From: Rarobacter incanus
GTDB taxonomy: Bacteria; Actinomycetota; Actinomycetes; Actinomycetales; Cellulomonadaceae
Assembly: GCF_006715765.1 (NCBI RefSeq)
Contig: NZ_VFNV01000001.1
Coordinates: 620,001-684,000 of the forward strand
Length of the DNA: 64,000 nucleotides
Direction of reading: 5' to 3'
Each line of letters opens with the position of its first letter. Within the stretch, counting starts at the first letter, position 1. The notes under the pieces are model-generated. The model saw only the letters and a list, made by a program, of their open reading frames with translations. It was not told the DNA's origin and did not search any database. This document shows positions 28,950 through 37,060 of the stretch, piece after piece. The position numbers and the translations under genes were made by a program.

Positions 28950-28989
28950 TAGGGTGGGGGCGGATCGATATCGATCCGCCCCCACCCTA
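28950..28989. terminator. 40-bp perfect palindrome after aceE
   Basis: Twenty bases pair perfectly with the next twenty (centre between 28969 and 28970, core ATCGATATCGAT, flanked by GGGTGGGGGCGG and its complement), then ATTTG. In RNA it would be a long hairpin with a minimal loop, so a terminator is likely. It ends two bases before the -35 of the following gene, so a protein-binding role is also possible. Confidence 0.75.
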
Positions 28990-28990
28990 T

Positions 28991-29021
28991 TTGTACGTAA
29001 TGAACAACTTCGGCGTATGCT
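28991..29021 (+). promoter_or_regulatory. Promoter of the FasR-like regulator, leaderless
   Basis: TTGTAC at 28991-28996 and TATGCT at 29016-29021 with 19 bp between them. The -10 ends seven bases before the ATG at 29029, placing the start of transcription at the start codon; no Shine-Dalgarno precedes it. Confidence 0.55.
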
Positions 29022-29028
29022 CGTGCCC

Positions 29029-30279
29029 ATGTCGCGAACCGCCCCCCGCGCTCCCGGCCGCGCGCAACAGGTCGAGGCGCCGCCGCCCAAGCAGACCACC
29101 GGGACCCCGGAAAACCTGCAACGGCTCCGCGATGCCATCGGTCCGCTGACCACGGTTGCCATGCGCCGGCTCGAACAGGATCTGCCCTGGTACAGGTCGC
29201 TCAGTTCCGTGGATCGCTCCTACGTGGGGCTAGTCGCCCAAAGCGGCATCAACGCGTTTGTGACCTGGTACAACGACCCATCGCAACCCCCCAGCGCCGT
29301 CGGAGAGATGTTCGCCGCCGCGCCGCCGGAACTGACACGCTCGATTTCGCTTCAGCACACCCTGCACATTGTCCGATCGATCGTCGAAGTTGTCGAAGCT
29401 CACGCCGATCAGATAGCGCAGCCGGGCACGGAGCGCGACCTGCGCGAAGCCGTGCTGAGGTACTCGCGCGAGGTGGCGTTCTCGGCGGCGGAGGTGTACG
29501 CCCGCACGGCTGAGGCGCGCGGGGCCTGGGATGCCCGCCTGGAGGCCCTGGTGGTCGACGCGATCGTGCGCGGCGACACCAACGAGTCGGTGCAATCGCG
29601 AGCAGCGGCGCTCGGCTGGACGGGGCAGGGCAAGGTGTTGGTCGTGGTTGCCGGGGGTAACGACGCACTCGATGACATCAAGGTGGCGGACCTGCGCCGG
29701 GCGGCGCGTCGTTCCGCCCGCGATGCCCTGGTTTCTATGCAGGGTTCGCGTGCGGTGATCGTTCTGGGGGGCGAGGGAGACCTGGTCGCCGCGGCCAACC
29801 AGTTGGTTCCCAAGCTCGGTTCGGGCCCCATCGTGATCGGACCCGCGGCCGCGGACCTGGCAAGTGCATGCAATTCCGCGACCGCGGCGCTGCGAGGCAT
29901 GGATGCGGTCGGCGCGTGGTCGCACGCCCCGCGGCCCGTTCTGGCCGATGACCTGCTCCCAGAGCGGGTCTTGATCGGCGATCAGCTGGCGCGTGCGACG
30001 CTGATTGCGTCCGCCTACGCCCCGCTGGCAAGGGCCGGTGGCACCGTGCTAGAGACACTGCGGGCGTACCTCGGCACGGGCCGTTCCCTAGAAGCGGCGG
30101 CGCGCGATCTATACATTCACCCCAATACGGTGCGGTATCGGTTGCGAAAGATATCGGAGATCACCGGATGGGATCCTTTGGAGCCGCGGGAGTCCTTTGT
30201 CCTGCACATCGCCCTCGCGATAGGCGAACTGACGGCCACCGAGACGACTTTTGTAGGAAACCCACAATCGAAATCGTAA
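29029..30279 (+). CDS. fasR: PucR-family regulator, FasR-like
   Basis: 416 residues from ATG 29029 (another ATG lies at 29017). The C-terminal PucR-type helix-turn-helix is clear: SLEAAARDLYIHPNTVRYRL then RKISEITGWDP. The N-terminal part is helical and the middle resembles a degenerate GGDEF-like/CdaR domain. In Streptomyces a PucR-type protein at this position, upstream of fabD-fabH-acpP-fabF, activates the type II fatty acid synthase genes (FasR). The same arrangement here supports that role, by analogy. The fabD start is about 50 bp downstream. Confidence 0.85.
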   Translation: MSRTAPRAPGRAQQVEAPPPKQTTGTPENLQRLRDAIGPLTTVAMRRLEQDLPWYRSLSSVDRSYVGLVAQSGINAFVTWYNDPSQPPSAVGEMFAAAPPELTRSISLQHTLHIVRSIVEVVEAHADQIAQPGTERDLREAVLRYSREVAFSAAEVYARTAEARGAWDARLEALVVDAIVRGDTNESVQSRAAALGWTGQGKVLVVVAGGNDALDDIKVADLRRAARRSARDALVSMQGSRAVIVLGGEGDLVAAANQLVPKLGSGPIVIGPAAADLASACNSATAALRGMDAVGAWSHAPRPVLADDLLPERVLIGDQLARATLIASAYAPLARAGGTVLETLRAYLGTGRSLEAAARDLYIHPNTVRYRLRKISEITGWDPLEPRESFVLHIALAIGELTATETTFVGNPQSKS

Positions 30280-30334
30280 GACTTGTGCGGGTCGTAAACG
30301 TGAAAACCGCCCCCCAATGGGGCACGCTTGTTTA

Positions 30335-31291
30335 GTGCTAGCCCTACTTAGCCCCGGACAGGGGTCGCAAACGCCCGGAATGCTGACCCCGTGGCTCGAA
30401 ATCCCCGGCATTGCGGAGCTGGTCGACCAGTTCAGCGACGCGGCCCAGATCGATCTGCGCGCGCACGGCACCAGCTCGGACGCGGATACGATCAAGGACA
30501 CCGCAATCGCCCAACCGCTGATCGTGGCGTCCTCCCTCATCGCGGCGCACGTCCTTTCTTCGCGCGGCGTCACGCCGGCAAGCATCGGCGCGACCGGCGG
30601 TCATTCTGTTGGAGAATTCGCGGCGGCGGCATTAGCTGGGGTTTTCACTGCCGCCTCGGCGGTGGCGTTAGTCGGCAAGCGGGCCACGGCCATGGCCCGG
30701 GCTGCGGCCGCCGCGCCCTCCGGAATGAGCGCGGTGCTAGGCGGAGACCGAGAAGCGGTGCTGGCCCGGTTACGCGAGCTGGGCCTGACGCCAGCGAATA
30801 TGAACGGCGGCGGACAGATCGTCGCGGCCGGGTCCCTAACGGCGCTGGCGGAACTCGTCGCTAATCCCCCAGCGAAAGCGCGCGTGATCCCGCTCGCCGT
30901 GGCCGGGGCCTTTCACACCTCCTATATGGAACAAGCAAGGGACGAGTTCCGCGCCGCCGCCGCCGACTGGCCGGTTGCGCCACCGCGCGTCCCGCTGCTA
31001 TCGAACGCGGATGGCGCCGTGCTGCACGCGGACACCACCGGTGCGCAGGTTCTGGAAAGACTCATCAACCAGGTCGCGTCGCCGGTGCGGTGGGATCTGT
31101 GCCAAGACGCGCTCCTGGCCACAGGCGTTTCGGGTATCGTCGAGTTGTTGCCCGGTGGGGTGCTGACGGGTCTGGCTCGCCGCAGCCTCAAGGGTGTGCC
31201 GGCGGTCGCAATCAAATCGCCCGACGACATCGACAAGGCAGTGTCACTCATCAATGAGGTGGCATCGGCAGAAATCGGAGAAGCTCAGTGA
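30335..31291 (+). CDS. fabD: Malonyl-CoA:ACP acyltransferase FabD
   Basis: 318 residues from GTG 30335, which matches the family start (LALLSPGQGSQTPG); ATG 30317 would add six residues. The catalytic serine S91 is in GHSVGEF, the oxyanion-side motif is GQGSQ, and the active-site histidine is in AGAFHTSYM. It loads malonate onto ACP for FabH and FabF. The stop overlaps the fabH start (GTGA). No Shine-Dalgarno is visible for either start. Confidence 0.95.
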   Translation: MLALLSPGQGSQTPGMLTPWLEIPGIAELVDQFSDAAQIDLRAHGTSSDADTIKDTAIAQPLIVASSLIAAHVLSSRGVTPASIGATGGHSVGEFAAAALAGVFTAASAVALVGKRATAMARAAAAAPSGMSAVLGGDREAVLARLRELGLTPANMNGGGQIVAAGSLTALAELVANPPAKARVIPLAVAGAFHTSYMEQARDEFRAAAADWPVAPPRVPLLSNADGAVLHADTTGAQVLERLINQVASPVRWDLCQDALLATGVSGIVELLPGGVLTGLARRSLKGVPAVAIKSPDDIDKAVSLINEVASAEIGEAQ

Positions 31292-32283
31292 CAGCCCTCA
31301 AGCAGGCGCCCACGACACAGTATTCACGCATTCTGGGCATCGGCGGGGTCCGCGGTGGCAACGTCGTGCCCAACGCGGACATTATCGGTCCGATCGACTC
31401 TTCCGACGAATGGATCCGGCAACGCACCGGGATAATCTCGCGCGTACGGGCCGGATCCGATGAAGACGTGTTGGACCTTTCCGAAGGTGCCGCACGCGCC
31501 GCCCTGGAGCACGCGGGCGTCCAAGCAGATGAGTTGGACACCGTCATCGTTTCGACCGTGACCTACTTCCGCCAAACGCCTGCCGCCGCCACCCAGATCG
31601 CCGATAGGATCGGCGCCACGCCCGCCGCAGCGTACGACATTTCCGCCGCGTGTGCCGGCTACACCTACGGGATCGCGCAGGCCGACGCGCTGGTGCGGTC
31701 GGGAGTCGCCCACAAGGTACTTGTCATCGGTGCCGAAAAGATGTCCGACTTCATCGATCCGACGGATCGGTCCATCTCCTTCCTTTTGGGGGACGGCGCG
31801 GGAGCGGCCGTCATCGGCGCATCCGACTTCCCCGGCATTGGGCCAACGGTCTGGGGGGCGGACGGCGGGCGAGCCGACCTGATATACCAAACACAAGGGT
31901 GGCGCGACGCCGTCGCCGATGGTCAATGGCCGACCCTGCGCCAAGAGGGGCCGGCCGTATTCAAATGGGCCAGCTTCCAAATGGCCAAGGTCGCGCAGCG
32001 CGCGATCGAGGCGGCGGGCCTGACCCCGAACGACATCAAGGCGTTCATTCCGCACCAGGCGAACATGCGGATCATCGATCAGATGGCCAAGCAGCTCAAA
32101 CTTCCCGATGGCATCGCCATCGGGCGGGATATTGCCGAGACAGGGAACACCTCTGCCGCGTCAATTCCACTGGCAACCGAGCGACTGTATCGCGAGGGAC
32201 TGGTCGCCTCCGGCGACCTAGCCCTTCAGATCGGGTTCGGCGCCGGACTTGCCTATGGCGCGCAGGTTGTCGTACTGCCCTGA
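31288..32283 (+). CDS. fabH: Beta-ketoacyl-ACP synthase III FabH
   Basis: 331 residues from GTG 31288. The Cys-His-Asn triad is C122 (ISAACAGYTYG), H256 (PHQANMR) and N287 (ETGNTSAAS). FabH starts fatty acid chains by condensing an acyl-CoA with malonyl-ACP; branched or straight primer choice cannot be read from sequence. It is coupled to fabD by a 4-nt overlap, and acpP follows 51 bp later. Confidence 0.95.
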   Translation: MTALKQAPTTQYSRILGIGGVRGGNVVPNADIIGPIDSSDEWIRQRTGIISRVRAGSDEDVLDLSEGAARAALEHAGVQADELDTVIVSTVTYFRQTPAAATQIADRIGATPAAAYDISAACAGYTYGIAQADALVRSGVAHKVLVIGAEKMSDFIDPTDRSISFLLGDGAGAAVIGASDFPGIGPTVWGADGGRADLIYQTQGWRDAVADGQWPTLRQEGPAVFKWASFQMAKVAQRAIEAAGLTPNDIKAFIPHQANMRIIDQMAKQLKLPDGIAIGRDIAETGNTSAASIPLATERLYREGLVASGDLALQIGFGAGLAYGAQVVVLP

Positions 32284-32334
32284 CGTGCACGGCTCTATCA
32301 CTGAAGTCACCTTCCACAATCCAAGGAGAAACCC

Positions 32335-32583
32335 ATGGCACTGTCCGAAAACGAAGTTCTTGCTGGCCTGACCGAGATCATCGTCGAGGAGACCGGCATC
32401 GATGCTGACGACGTCGAGCTCGGCAAGTCGTTCACCGACGACCTGGACATCGACTCGCTGTCGATGATGACCATCGTCGCCCAGGCCGAGGACAAGTTCA
32501 GCGTCACCATCCCCGACGACGAGGTGAAGAACCTCGCGACCGTCGGCGACGCCGTTTCGTTCATCACCGGCGCCCAGGCCTGA
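32335..32583 (+). CDS. acpP: Acyl carrier protein
   Basis: 82 residues, strongly acidic. The phosphopantetheine attachment serine is S41 in DIDSLSMM. AAGGAG lies seven to nine bases before the ATG. Codon use is strongly biased to GAC/GAG/CTG/ATC, as expected for an abundant protein. Carries chains for FabD, FabH and FabF encoded beside it. Confidence 0.96.
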   Translation: MALSENEVLAGLTEIIVEETGIDADDVELGKSFTDDLDIDSLSMMTIVAQAEDKFSVTIPDDEVKNLATVGDAVSFITGAQA

Positions 32584-32686
32584 TCGCGACGGGGCCGGTA
32601 CGCCGACCGGCGGCCGGCCCCGTTTCGTTACCACCACACTTGTGCGCGGTCAGCACCGCTCACCCCCACTGCAGCAGGAGATCACC

Positions 32687-33928
32687 ATGGAACGTCCCGA
32701 CGTTGTTGTCACCGGCCTGGGTGCGACCACTCCCCTCGGCGGCGATATCGCATCGACCTGGAAAGCCGTGTTGGCGGGCACCCCCGGTGCCCGCACGATG
32801 GACAACGATTGGGCCGACAAATACGGCATACCAGTCAACTTCGCTGCCACCATCGCCGTGCAGCCGTCCGAGGTCCTTACCGTCCCCGAGACGAAGCGCA
32901 TGGACCCATCCGCGCAGTATGCCCTGGTCGCGGCCCGCGAGGCGTGGGCGGATGCAGGCGCGCCCGAGGTAGACAAGACCCGCCTGGGAACCGTTGTGTC
33001 GAGCGGCATCGGCGGGATCTGGACGACCCTGAACGGCTGGGACACCCTGCGCGAACGCGGTGCGCGTCGCGTGCTTCCGATGACCGTTCCCATGCTCATG
33101 CCGAACTCCGCAACCGCGTACATCTCGCTCGAGTTTGGGGCCCAGGCCGGCGCCCATGCGCTCGTGTCGGCGTGCGCATCGGGCGCAGAGGCCATCGGCT
33201 ATGCGGTCGATATGATCCGGTCCGGTCGCGCGGACATAGTTGTTGCCGGCGGGACCGAGGCGACCATCCACCCGCTGCCGATATCCGCATTCGCGGCTTC
33301 ACGCACCCTATCGACCCGCAACGATGACCCGGCGGGAGCGTCGCGCCCCTACGACATCGATCGCGATGGCTTCGTGATCGGCGAGGGAGCCGCGATCGTC
33401 GTCCTGGAATCCGCTTCGCACGCCGCACAACGCGGCGCCAAGGTCTACGCCAAGGTTGCCGGTGTCGGCCTCACCTCGGACGGTTACCACATCACCTCGC
33501 CCGACCCCGAGGGCACCGGGCAGATCCGCGCCATGTCGGCGGCCCTACAGGACGCCGGTGTGAGCGCAAAGGATGTATCACACGTCAATGCGCACGCAAC
33601 GTCAACTAAGGTCGGCGACCTCATTGAGGCCCGCTCGATCCGCGCCGTCTTGGGCGACGACGCCGACCACGTCGCGCTTTCCGCCACCAAGTCAATGACC
33701 GGGCACCTGTTGGGGGGCGCCGGCGCGCTGGAGACAGTTTTCACGGTGCTTGCCCTGCACGACCGCCAGGCTCCGCCGACAATCAATGTCGCCAACCCCG
33801 ACCCGGAACTGACCCTCGATCTGGTTCGTGACACGCCGCGCGCATTACCGCAGACCGACACCGCGGCGATCAACAACTCCTTCGGATTCGGCGGGCACAA
33901 CGTCGCACTGGTTGTGACGTCCGCGTAG
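32687..33928 (+). CDS. fabF: Beta-ketoacyl-ACP synthase II FabF
   Basis: 413 residues from ATG 32687, with GCAGGAG seven bases upstream. The thiolase-fold triad is C163 (VSACASGAEA), H303 (NAHATSTKVGD) and H340 (SMTGHLLGGAG), with K335 nearby; the C-terminus has NNSFGFGGHN. FabF elongates acyl-ACP. No fabG, fabI or fabZ-type gene follows, so the rest of the cycle is encoded elsewhere. A strong hairpin follows the stop. Confidence 0.95.
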   Translation: MERPDVVVTGLGATTPLGGDIASTWKAVLAGTPGARTMDNDWADKYGIPVNFAATIAVQPSEVLTVPETKRMDPSAQYALVAAREAWADAGAPEVDKTRLGTVVSSGIGGIWTTLNGWDTLRERGARRVLPMTVPMLMPNSATAYISLEFGAQAGAHALVSACASGAEAIGYAVDMIRSGRADIVVAGGTEATIHPLPISAFAASRTLSTRNDDPAGASRPYDIDRDGFVIGEGAAIVVLESASHAAQRGAKVYAKVAGVGLTSDGYHITSPDPEGTGQIRAMSAALQDAGVSAKDVSHVNAHATSTKVGDLIEARSIRAVLGDDADHVALSATKSMTGHLLGGAGALETVFTVLALHDRQAPPTINVANPDPELTLDLVRDTPRALPQTDTAAINNSFGFGGHNVALVVTSA

Positions 33929-33950
33929 CAGGAATCCGTTTTCCTGCACG

Positions 33951-33991
33951 AATGGGTGAGGGGGTGCGCAGCGCGCACCCCCTCACCCATT
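33951..33991. terminator. Terminator after the fab cluster
   Basis: A 19-bp perfect stem (33951-33969 with 33973-33991) with a 3-nt loop AGC, followed by TTT. It lies 22 bp after the fabF stop. Confidence 0.85.
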
Positions 33992-34003
33992 TTGAAGGCG
34001 GCC

Positions 34004-34157
34004 CGCGCCGTGTCGGTGGGCGGCCCGCGCCGTCGGTGGGCAAGCCGCGCCGTGTCGGTGGGCGGCCCGCGCCGTCGGTGGGCAAGCCGCGCCGTGTCGG
34101 TGGGCGGCCCGCGCCGTCGGTGGGCAAGCCGTGCCGTGTCGGTGGGCGGCCCGCGCC
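34004..34157. repeat. Tandem array, 42-bp unit, three copies plus a partial
   Basis: Copies start at 34004, 34046 and 34088, with a fourth partial copy (one C-to-T change) from 34130. Each unit is itself two related halves of 22 and 20 bp, both beginning CGCGCCG and containing CGGTGGGC. The array fills the gap between the convergent fabF and def stops. Frames through it encode only repeats. Confidence 0.93.
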
Positions 34158-34166
34158 GAGAGGAAC

Positions 34167-34655
34167 TCAGAGTTGCTCGCGGATGACCTTCATTGCCTTC
34201 TTGCGCACGGCTCGGTCCAAACGGTCTAGATACAACAGCCCATCCAAGTGGTCGCATTCGTGTTGCAACGCGCGCGCCATGAGTTCGGTGCCCTCGACAG
34301 TCACCTTGTTGCCATCAAGGTCAATGCCCTCGACCTTGGCGTACCAGGCCCTGCGGGTCGGGAACCACAGTCCCGGTACTGAAAGACAGCCCTCATAGCC
34401 ATCTTGGTACTCGTCCTCAGAAAGATCGACGATTCTGGGGTTCAGTACGTATCCGATCTCGTCCTCGATGTTCCACGAAAAGGCTCGTAGCGACACGCCA
34501 ATCTGGTTCGCCGCCAGGCCCGCACGGCCGTCGTCATCGACGGTGTCAAGCAGGTCCTGCACCAATGACCGCACCGAGTCGTCAATGGTGGTAATTTCCT
34601 CGCACTTTGTGCGCAGGACGGGGTCGGGGATCACGCGAATGTCACGAACAGCCAT
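34167..34655 (-). CDS. def: Peptide deformylase
   Basis: 162 residues. All three family motifs are present: GLAANQIG (46-53), EGCLSVPG with metal ligand C90, and QHECDHLDG with H132, E133 and H136. It removes the N-formyl group from new proteins. The 3' end abuts the 42-bp array. A tRNA gene lies upstream in the same direction, separated by a terminator-like hairpin. Confidence 0.96.
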   Translation of the reverse strand: MAVRDIRVIPDPVLRTKCEEITTIDDSVRSLVQDLLDTVDDDGRAGLAANQIGVSLRAFSWNIEDEIGYVLNPRIVDLSEDEYQDGYEGCLSVPGLWFPTRRAWYAKVEGIDLDGNKVTVEGTELMARALQHECDHLDGLLYLDRLDRAVRKKAMKVIREQL

Positions 34656-34741
34656 GGTGGATATTCTTCCACGTTGTCGCCCGATTCGACGAACCGCATC
34701 CCGTCTCGCGCGTGGCGCTCCAACCCGCTCAAATACGCGAG

Positions 34742-34776
34742 AACCCCCACCGCGGCTATGCCGGGGTGGGGGTTTT
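34742..34776. terminator. Hairpin between tRNA-Asn and def
   Basis: AACCCCCACC (34742-34751) pairs with GGTGGGGGTT (34765-34774), with an inner CGG/CCG stem and one G-G mismatch; TTTT follows on the plus strand. It lies just after the tRNA 3' end on the minus strand. Confidence 0.7.
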
Positions 34777-34779
34777 GGG

Positions 34780-34852
<73 letters not shown>

Positions 34853-34863
34853 TCGCGTAGATA

Positions 34864-34891
34864 ACTTTAGCAGGATTTTCGAGATGTCCAA
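34864..34891 (-). promoter_or_regulatory. Promoter of tRNA-Asn
   Basis: On the minus strand TTGGAC (34886-34891) and TAAAGT (34864-34869) are 16 bp apart, and the tRNA 5' end is 11 bases past the -10. Confidence 0.65.
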
Positions 34892-35081
34892 ATCGCCGAT
34901 TTCACCGCGCACGTCGCCCAACCCCAAGGCGTCGCGCTGCCACTCGCGCTCCGCACTCGCGGTTCCGCGTTCCCCATTACGTCGCTGCGCTAGAATCGCC
35001 TACAGCGCTGAGCTCGCCGACCCATGTGAACACGTGCGGGGCCGGCGCCGCGACCCGATCCGGCAGTTGGGAACGACCACC

Positions 35082-36080
35082 TTGGCTAAGAGACTGAGCA
35101 ACGCCATAGATCCATTTCTCATCGCCATGGTCGCCACGATCGCCATCGCCACCGTCTTGCCCGCGCGCGGCGGCGGCCTCGCTATCGCTCAGGGAGCGTC
35201 AAACATCGCGGTGGCCGGATTATTTCTTCTCTACGGCGCGCGCCTGTCGTTCGCAGAAACGATCGCGGGAATCCGGCACTGGCGACTGCACGCGACCGTG
35301 CTCGCGGCGACCTTTGTGCTCTTCCCTGCCTTGGGCCTGGCCGTGAAGGCCACCGCCGGCCCCCTCATGGGACGCGATTTGGCGCAGGGACTGCTGTACC
35401 TCACGCTCGTCCCGTCGACGGTGCAATCCTCGATTGCGTTCACCGCTATCGCCCGCGGAAATGTGCCCGGAGCAATTGTCAGCGCGTCGGTATCGAACGT
35501 GGCCGGGGTCTTCCTGACTCCGCTGCTCGTGGTCGCGCTGATGTCGAGCGTCGGTACCGCTCCCCCGCTTTCCGCGGACGCGGTCATCAAAATAGCGTTC
35601 CAGTTGCTGGTTCCGTTCGTGATCGGCCAACTCATCCACAGGTGGGTCGGATCGTGGCTGATCGCGCACAAGTCTCCCACCAAATTGGTCGAAAGAGGCT
35701 CGATTCTTTTGGTGATCTACGCGGCATTTAGCGCCGGGATGGCGCAGCACATCTGGTCGCAGGTATCCATTGGAAGGATGGTCGCACTCTTGGGCGCTTG
35801 CGCGGCGATTCTGGGAGTCGTGATGACGATCCTGTGGTGGGCCAGCGCCCGACTGGGGTTCGCCCGAGCCGACCGCATCGCGTTGTTCTTCTGCGGTTCG
35901 AAGAAGTCCTTGGCGTCGGGGATGCCCATGGCGGCAGTGTTGTTCAGCGCCAGCCAGCTGGGGATAGTCGTGCTGCCCCTCATGATGTTCCACCAGCTCC
36001 AGTTGCTGATTTGCGGCATCATCGCACCGCGTCTCGGCCGGTTCAGGGACGAGGCCCCCACCGCTCCACCAGCCGCCTAG
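35082..36080 (+). CDS. Bile acid:sodium symporter-like membrane protein (SBF-like)
   Basis: About 332 residues from a TTG at 35082, with GGGA nine bases upstream; the open frame extends earlier but is not membrane-like there. It has eight to ten hydrophobic helices, beginning DPFLIAMVATIAIATVLP, and family features such as LTLVPSTVQSSIAFTAIARGN and a GSKKSLASGMPMA block near the C-terminus. This is the YfeH/SBF-like branch of the bile acid/Na+ symporter superfamily; its substrate is not known. It stands alone between two tRNA genes. From 34892 to 35081 I see nothing else. Confidence 0.85.
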   Translation: MAKRLSNAIDPFLIAMVATIAIATVLPARGGGLAIAQGASNIAVAGLFLLYGARLSFAETIAGIRHWRLHATVLAATFVLFPALGLAVKATAGPLMGRDLAQGLLYLTLVPSTVQSSIAFTAIARGNVPGAIVSASVSNVAGVFLTPLLVVALMSSVGTAPPLSADAVIKIAFQLLVPFVIGQLIHRWVGSWLIAHKSPTKLVERGSILLVIYAAFSAGMAQHIWSQVSIGRMVALLGACAAILGVVMTILWWASARLGFARADRIALFFCGSKKSLASGMPMAAVLFSASQLGIVVLPLMMFHQLQLLICGIIAPRLGRFRDEAPTAPPAA

Positions 36081-36160
36081 CTCGTCTTGCCGCATTCCTT
36101 AGTTCCCACCGTTTCGCTCCGGAACCGCAAAGCGCCCAGCGGGCGACGAATCGGTTCGCG

Positions 36161-36191
36161 TTGGACCCCATGCGCTCGCACCGGGTAAGAT
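36161..36191 (+). promoter_or_regulatory. Promoter of the CAT tRNA
   Basis: TTGGAC (36161-36166) and TAAGAT (36186-36191), 19 bp apart, 39 bases before the tRNA. The -35 is identical to that of tRNA-Asn; the spacing is long. Confidence 0.45.
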
Positions 36192-36230
36192 TTCATGCGG
36201 CCCGGCAGCCAGTTGGAGGAGCCGGGCAGA

Positions 36231-36304
36231 GGGGCGATAGCTCAGTCGGTTAGAGCAGCGGACTCATAATCCGTCGGTCCTGGGTTCAAGTCCCAGTCGC
36301 CCCA
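36231..36304 (+). tRNA. tRNA with CAT anticodon (Ile2 or elongator Met)
   Basis: 74 nt: acceptor GGGGCGA/TCGCCCC with discriminator A, D-arm GCTCAGTCGGTTAGAGC, anticodon loop CTCATAA (CAT), T-arm GGTTCAAGTCC. CCA is not encoded. The body is not an initiator tRNA because the first pair is G-C and the anticodon stem lacks three G-C pairs. Whether the C34 is modified to lysidine (Ile2) cannot be decided by eye. Confidence 0.9.
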
Positions 36305-36330
36305 CTTGAAATTGCAACGGCTTCGGGGGT

Positions 36331-36366
36331 TGGCTACAGGGACTGTTGTAGCCAAAACTGTAGCCA
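36331..36366. repeat. Three TGTAGCCA sites just after the tRNA (possible integrase arm sites)
   Basis: The 8-mer occurs inverted at 36331-36338 and direct at 36347-36354 and 36359-36366. The first two can also form an 8-bp hairpin with an 8-nt loop. Short repeats at a tRNA 3' end are typical of att regions of integrative elements, but no integrase gene or second att copy is in the window. Confidence 0.5.
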
Positions 36367-36450
36367 ATCGCAATATGCCCGCACCGAATGGGCGAGGGGA
36401 AGCATAGAGCAAAACAAGCCCCCGACCGCACGCGCCGAGCGCGCCCGCTC

Positions 36451-36749
36451 GCCGGTCGAGTACCGCGGATCCCCGCCGGTCGAGTACCGTGGATCCCCGC
36501 CGGTCGAGTACCGCGGATCCCCGCCGGTCGAGTACCGTGGATCCCCGCCGGTCGAGTACCGTGGATCCCCGCCGGTCGAGTACCGCGGATCCCCGCCGGT
36601 CGAGTACCGTGGATCCCCGCCGGTCGAGTACCGTGGATCCCCGCCGGTCGAGTACCGTGGATCCCCGCCGGTCGAGTACCGTGGATCCCCGCCGGTCGAG
36701 TACCGTGGATCCCCGCCGGTCGAGTACCGTGGATCCCCGCCGGTCGAGT
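36451..36749. repeat. Tandem array, 24-bp unit, twelve copies plus 11 bp
   Basis: Copies start every 24 bp from 36451 to 36715; a thirteenth begins at 36739 and decays after 11 bases. The unit runs GCCGGTCGAGTACCG, then C or T, then GGATCCCC. Copies 1, 3 and 6 have C at the variable position and the other nine have T; all other bases are identical. Mini-dyads CGGT-CGAGT-ACCG and GGATCC occur in each unit. No spacers, so not CRISPR. Being a multiple of three, it gives long spurious repeat proteins in several frames. Confidence 0.97.
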
Positions 36750-36777
36750 GCGCGCGAAGCGCGCGTATCGAGACCAC

Positions 36778-37060
36778 CACCGCACTCAAACCAAACCCCC
36801 GCACTCGGCGTCCCCGGGCACCCCCGCGCGCGCCGACCGCGCCCCTTTCAGTCAAAACCCCTGCACAAACCACCGCACTCGAACCAAAACCCCGCACTCG
36901 ACGACCCCGGGCACACCCGCGCGCGCCGAGCGCGCCCCTTTCAGTCACACACCAGTGCAGGAAATCCCGTACTCGGACTAAACGGGCGCACTCGAACCAA
37001 AACCCCGCACTCGACGAGATCGCACCCCCGCACTCGGCGTCCCCGGGCACCCCCACTTGA
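36778..37060. repeat. Degenerate repeats of about 90 bp
   Basis: A block starting CACCGCACTC at 36778 is repeated at 36871 with several differences (both contain CCCCGGGCAC, a GCGCGCGCCGA tract and GCGCCCCTTTCAGTCA), and parts recur at about 36991-37060. Together with the 24-bp array this fills the roughly 960 bp between the tRNA and DUF3145. No convincing gene is seen in 36305-37268. Confidence 0.75.

Noticed and set aside
33870-34257. Repeat-encoding open frames across the 42-bp array
   Set aside because: Same cause: repeat length divisible by three. They overlap the fabF and def ends and the terminator.
36231-36304. Initiator tRNA-Met
   Set aside because: The first acceptor pair is a standard G-C pair and the anticodon stem lacks the three G-C pairs of initiators.
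36451-36749. CRISPR array
   Set aside because: Units are directly adjacent without spacers, and no cas gene is in the window. The same holds for the other three arrays.
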